A DNA stretch of 64,000 bases from Sipunculus nudus (Eukaryota > Annelida > Sipuncula > Golfingiida > Sipunculidae). The notes under the pieces were generated by a model. The model was given only the letters and a program-made list of their open reading frames with translations. It searched no databases and had not been told where the DNA came from. Each line of letters begins with the position of its first letter. Position 1 is the stretch's first letter. The DNA lies in assembly GCA_026874595.1 (NCBI GenBank), contig CM049316.1, positions 32,965,339 through 33,029,338 on the forward strand, given 5' to 3'. Shown in pieces: positions 61,571 to 64,000 of the stretch. A program made the translations under genes and the position numbers.

Positions 61571-61985
61571 TCCTGTGATCTATAGGGTACAAATGTGTGC
61601 CCCCTGAATGGCACGGCAAAAATAGTCCTGCTCAACCAAAGTCATCACTTACGTTCTTTTGTTGCTTAACGGAAACAAAATTGGACTCCTTTTTATTGCC
61701 ACCACCGGAGCAGTCGGTCTTTTTCAAATGAGTTAATTCTATTTGGCAAAATGTTCCTTTCAGAATCAATTCCTTTTACCTTGGTGCTTAAATGTGGACA
61801 AAAGTTGATTCGGTTCAAGGGGATAAAATATATTTTAAAAGATTTATTTTCAAAATAACTCAGAAATAACATATAAATGGTGGGTCTTAATTTAAAAATT
61901 TAAAAGTACATTAAAATACTTACTCAACATTGAAATAAATAAAATATAATCGTTACTTACTTATTTATATTGTTACTTGCTTTTA

Positions 61986-62158
61986 AATTGGAACCTTTTC
62001 TTACGAGCACCCTCTGTACTATGGGCACATCCTTTTTACGGCCACTTGCATTCACTCCCTTGAAAGTGGGTCCCGAAAAATACAACCCCCTCTACTAAGG
62101 GCACCCTTCTATCGCGGGGAAAATGTCCGGTCCCCTCCGTAATACGGAGGTTCTACTG
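61986..62158. mobile_element. pogo/Tigger-like MITE, copy 2
   Basis: The right end read in reverse complement is CAGTAGAACCTCCGTATTAC, a near-canonical pogo-type terminus. The left end near GGAACCTTTTCTTACGAGCA is decayed. Interior blocks CCCTTGAAAGT, GGTCCCGA, CTACTAAGGGCACC and GTCCGGTCCC line up with 49919-50098. A TA follows at 62159-62160 and leads directly into a (TA)n tract. Confidence 0.75.
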
Positions 62159-62167
62159 TATATATAC

Positions 62168-62222
<55 letters not shown>
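62159..62222. repeat. (TA)n microsatellite adjoining a MITE
   Basis: The tract starts at the TA target site of the pogo-like MITE, has a CA/TT interruption near 62166-62171, then about 26 clean TA units. Confidence 0.95.
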
Positions 62223-62226
<4 letters not shown>

Positions 62227-63154
62227 ATCGTAATGCGTATTTATGGGTTACGATTAAACTGTTTAGGAATGTATCCAGTAATCTTATGCATCCACCATCC
62301 CCTCTTGGGATTATTCCTAAATCTCTTGCGTTAGGTACACCATGAAAATCATATTTATTACTCTTGTATATCAATTTAATATATAATCATATCATATGTA
62401 TGAATTTTCCTGCTGTTCAGACATGTATTCATATCATACCCTCACCGCAGTGTAATATCAACAGTAATGGCGTCTAACTTAAATCTGTACCCAGCGATCA
62501 ATAATACACAACCATTAACTGCAATATTTAACGCTTCGTACAGCTTCATTGTTGAACGTTCGAACACCGTTTCCCATTTGTTTCATGAAATAAATATGAT
62601 TTTTTTTCTATTTTGCTGCTGGGCAATTGTGAAAAGTCACGCCAATATAACATTTGGGCTGATGCTCTTTGCGCTGACAGTGGAATAATGGCACCATTCG
62701 TTACAGTCCTTGGTAGCGTATAACAACCAATATGGTGACTTAGGGGATGGATAAAGTGGACAAAAATGCCAGTTTCTACAAGAATATAAAGCGTCGAGGC
62801 ATGAAATCCTTATAGTTGAGATAAATTCCCGACCTGAGGCTATATGTCCTTTTTGAACCCTAGGCTGCAAATTAGTATCATGCGTTTTTACTATAATTTA
62901 TTGGCCGTTAAAGTGATCAATTACCTCGTCCGCTTTTGAAGACGACTCCGCATAACTTAGCTTCCCACAGACAATTAGGGCTGATAGTTAGCCTGGTGAG
63001 GCTGTGATATGATCCCCTTGCTTAATCTACATTGTACGATCTTGTTCTTTAAGCTCGTTGCTTTGTTCTATTTCAAACAAATGTTTCAAAGCATTATATT
63101 CTACAAATGCCACATATTAAATAAACCTCAAACCATTTCATTAATAATAAATTT
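62223..63154. other. Non-coding stretch, no gene recognised
   Basis: A 73-codon ATG frame (62467-62688) is hydrophobic in its second half but has no motif and no promoter; probably chance. Confidence 0.35.
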
Positions 63155-63266
63155 CCTTGTAAATCTTAATACAAATCGAATCCCTTGTCAGTTTTAATAC
63201 CAACTGAATCCCTTGTAAGTGTTAATAAAAACAGAATCTCTTGTCAGTTTAAATACAAATAATTGG
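63155..63266. repeat. 28-bp minisatellite, four units
   Basis: Units start at 63155, 63183, 63211 and 63239. The consensus is close to CCTTGTAAGT, then TTAATACAAA, then a GAATC ending. Unit length is exactly 28 in all cases; units differ by several substitutions. Confidence 0.85.
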
Positions 63267-64000
63267 TCCTGGTTGTCAAGATTCAGTGCAAAGGATTAAG
63301 TTTAATTAATTAACATTAAAATAACGTTGAATGTTGGCTTAACTGTTTAAACCGAACAAATATATTAACAGAAGCGCAATAGGATTTGTTGCGTAGCAGA
63401 GGTATTTCGCAAAACGATTTCTAATTAATTTGCGTATCATAATATCACAACCATTGTATCACCTTTCTTTGTATACGGTTCTTAACGGTTAACAATAATA
63501 CCATTCAATGTTTAATTACTTTGCAATCATATTTTGCTTTTCTGGTAACTAAGCGGAAATATATCCAAGTTTATATATGTATACGAGGCATTAATAAACT
63601 TATACAGACATTATATCCCAAAGATATATTGACATATTTAGAACAAGTTGACAATAAAACAATGGTGTATACAGTAATCTCCATATGAATCTTTTCGTAC
63701 CTCTAGTGAAATCTAGTTATAGAACCCCAGAGAATCGCTGTAATGTCTTAACGACAGGTTATGACCGCTGGATTTTTCCTAACCCCCTGCATATAAAACC
63801 TTAAATCCAGAAGGCTTGAAATACTATATCATACTTATCATATGGATATCTTTATACTCATTCAATAGACAGTGCCACACACAGGTCACGGACCTATCCT
63901 TTAATAAAATCCCCCCCTTCTACATTAGCTTATATAGCATTCATTTAAGTGAGCTCTAAATCTTTAATTTTGAGATCTGGAATATTATATAAACTTAAAA
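63267..64000. other. Non-coding stretch to window end
   Basis: AT-rich sequence with no supported gene or repeat. Confidence 0.4.

Overview
This is AT-rich eukaryotic, metazoan-type DNA that is almost entirely intergenic or intronic. No frame shows a long conserved ORF, I recognise no complete host gene, and nothing resembles a bacterial operon. The repeat types (hAT-, pogo- and foldback-type MITEs, tRNA-like SINE heads, a Ty3/gypsy-type LTR fragment, long (TA)n tracts, ~150- and ~330-bp repeat dimers with GACGGACGG-type tails) fit a marine lophotrochozoan, most likely a bivalve mollusc. That assignment is an inference from repeat style, not from a gene.

Layout. 1-2.2 kb: non-coding with a 9-bp minisatellite and a minus-strand tRNA-like SINE head. 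2.2-5.5 kb: a ~1.56-kb unit duplicated head to tail with almost no divergence, on top of an older, diverged ~0.6-kb duplication. 5.5-11.6 kb: non-coding, two (TA)n blocks, one 124-codon ORF of unknown status, a perfect 22-bp hairpin and a CpG-rich patch. 11.6-12.8 kb: a (TA)n block, then the 5' end of an LTR retrotransposon (694-bp LTR with TATA box and AATAAA, tRNA-Pro-like primer site, start of gag), broken right after the gag N-terminus. 14-16.7 kb: an old direct duplication of about 0.6-1 kb. 19-27 kb: hAT-like and other MITE pieces. 27.3-27.5 kb: a promoter-like array of repeated palindromes, TATA box and splice-donor-like site.

28.8-30.2 kb: a 1.35-kb element with 24-bp terminal inverted repeats and no transposase ORF. 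33-36 kb: a truncated MITE copy, (TA)n tracts and a GCGGATCCAG foldback. 36-48 kb: largely featureless, with two candidate core promoters. 48.6-51.6 kb: a dense repeat cluster (150-bp repeats, a CCCCTTTCACAC element, a pogo-like MITE, a tRNA-like SINE and another GCGGATCCAG foldback). 53 kb: a GGACTY hexamer satellite. 56.2-56.8 kb: a 327-bp diverged dimer. 60.2 kb: a short coding-like island. 62 kb: a second pogo-like MITE running straight into (TA)n. 63.2 kb: a 28-bp minisatellite.

There is no gene pathway to describe; the window is best read as a record of repeat activity. The most distinctive items are the near-identical tandem duplication (recent event or assembly error), the LTR retrotransposon 5' fragment, the 1.35-kb TIR element, the perfect 22-bp hairpin with duplicated leaders, and the two pogo-like MITEs that abut (TA)n tracts.
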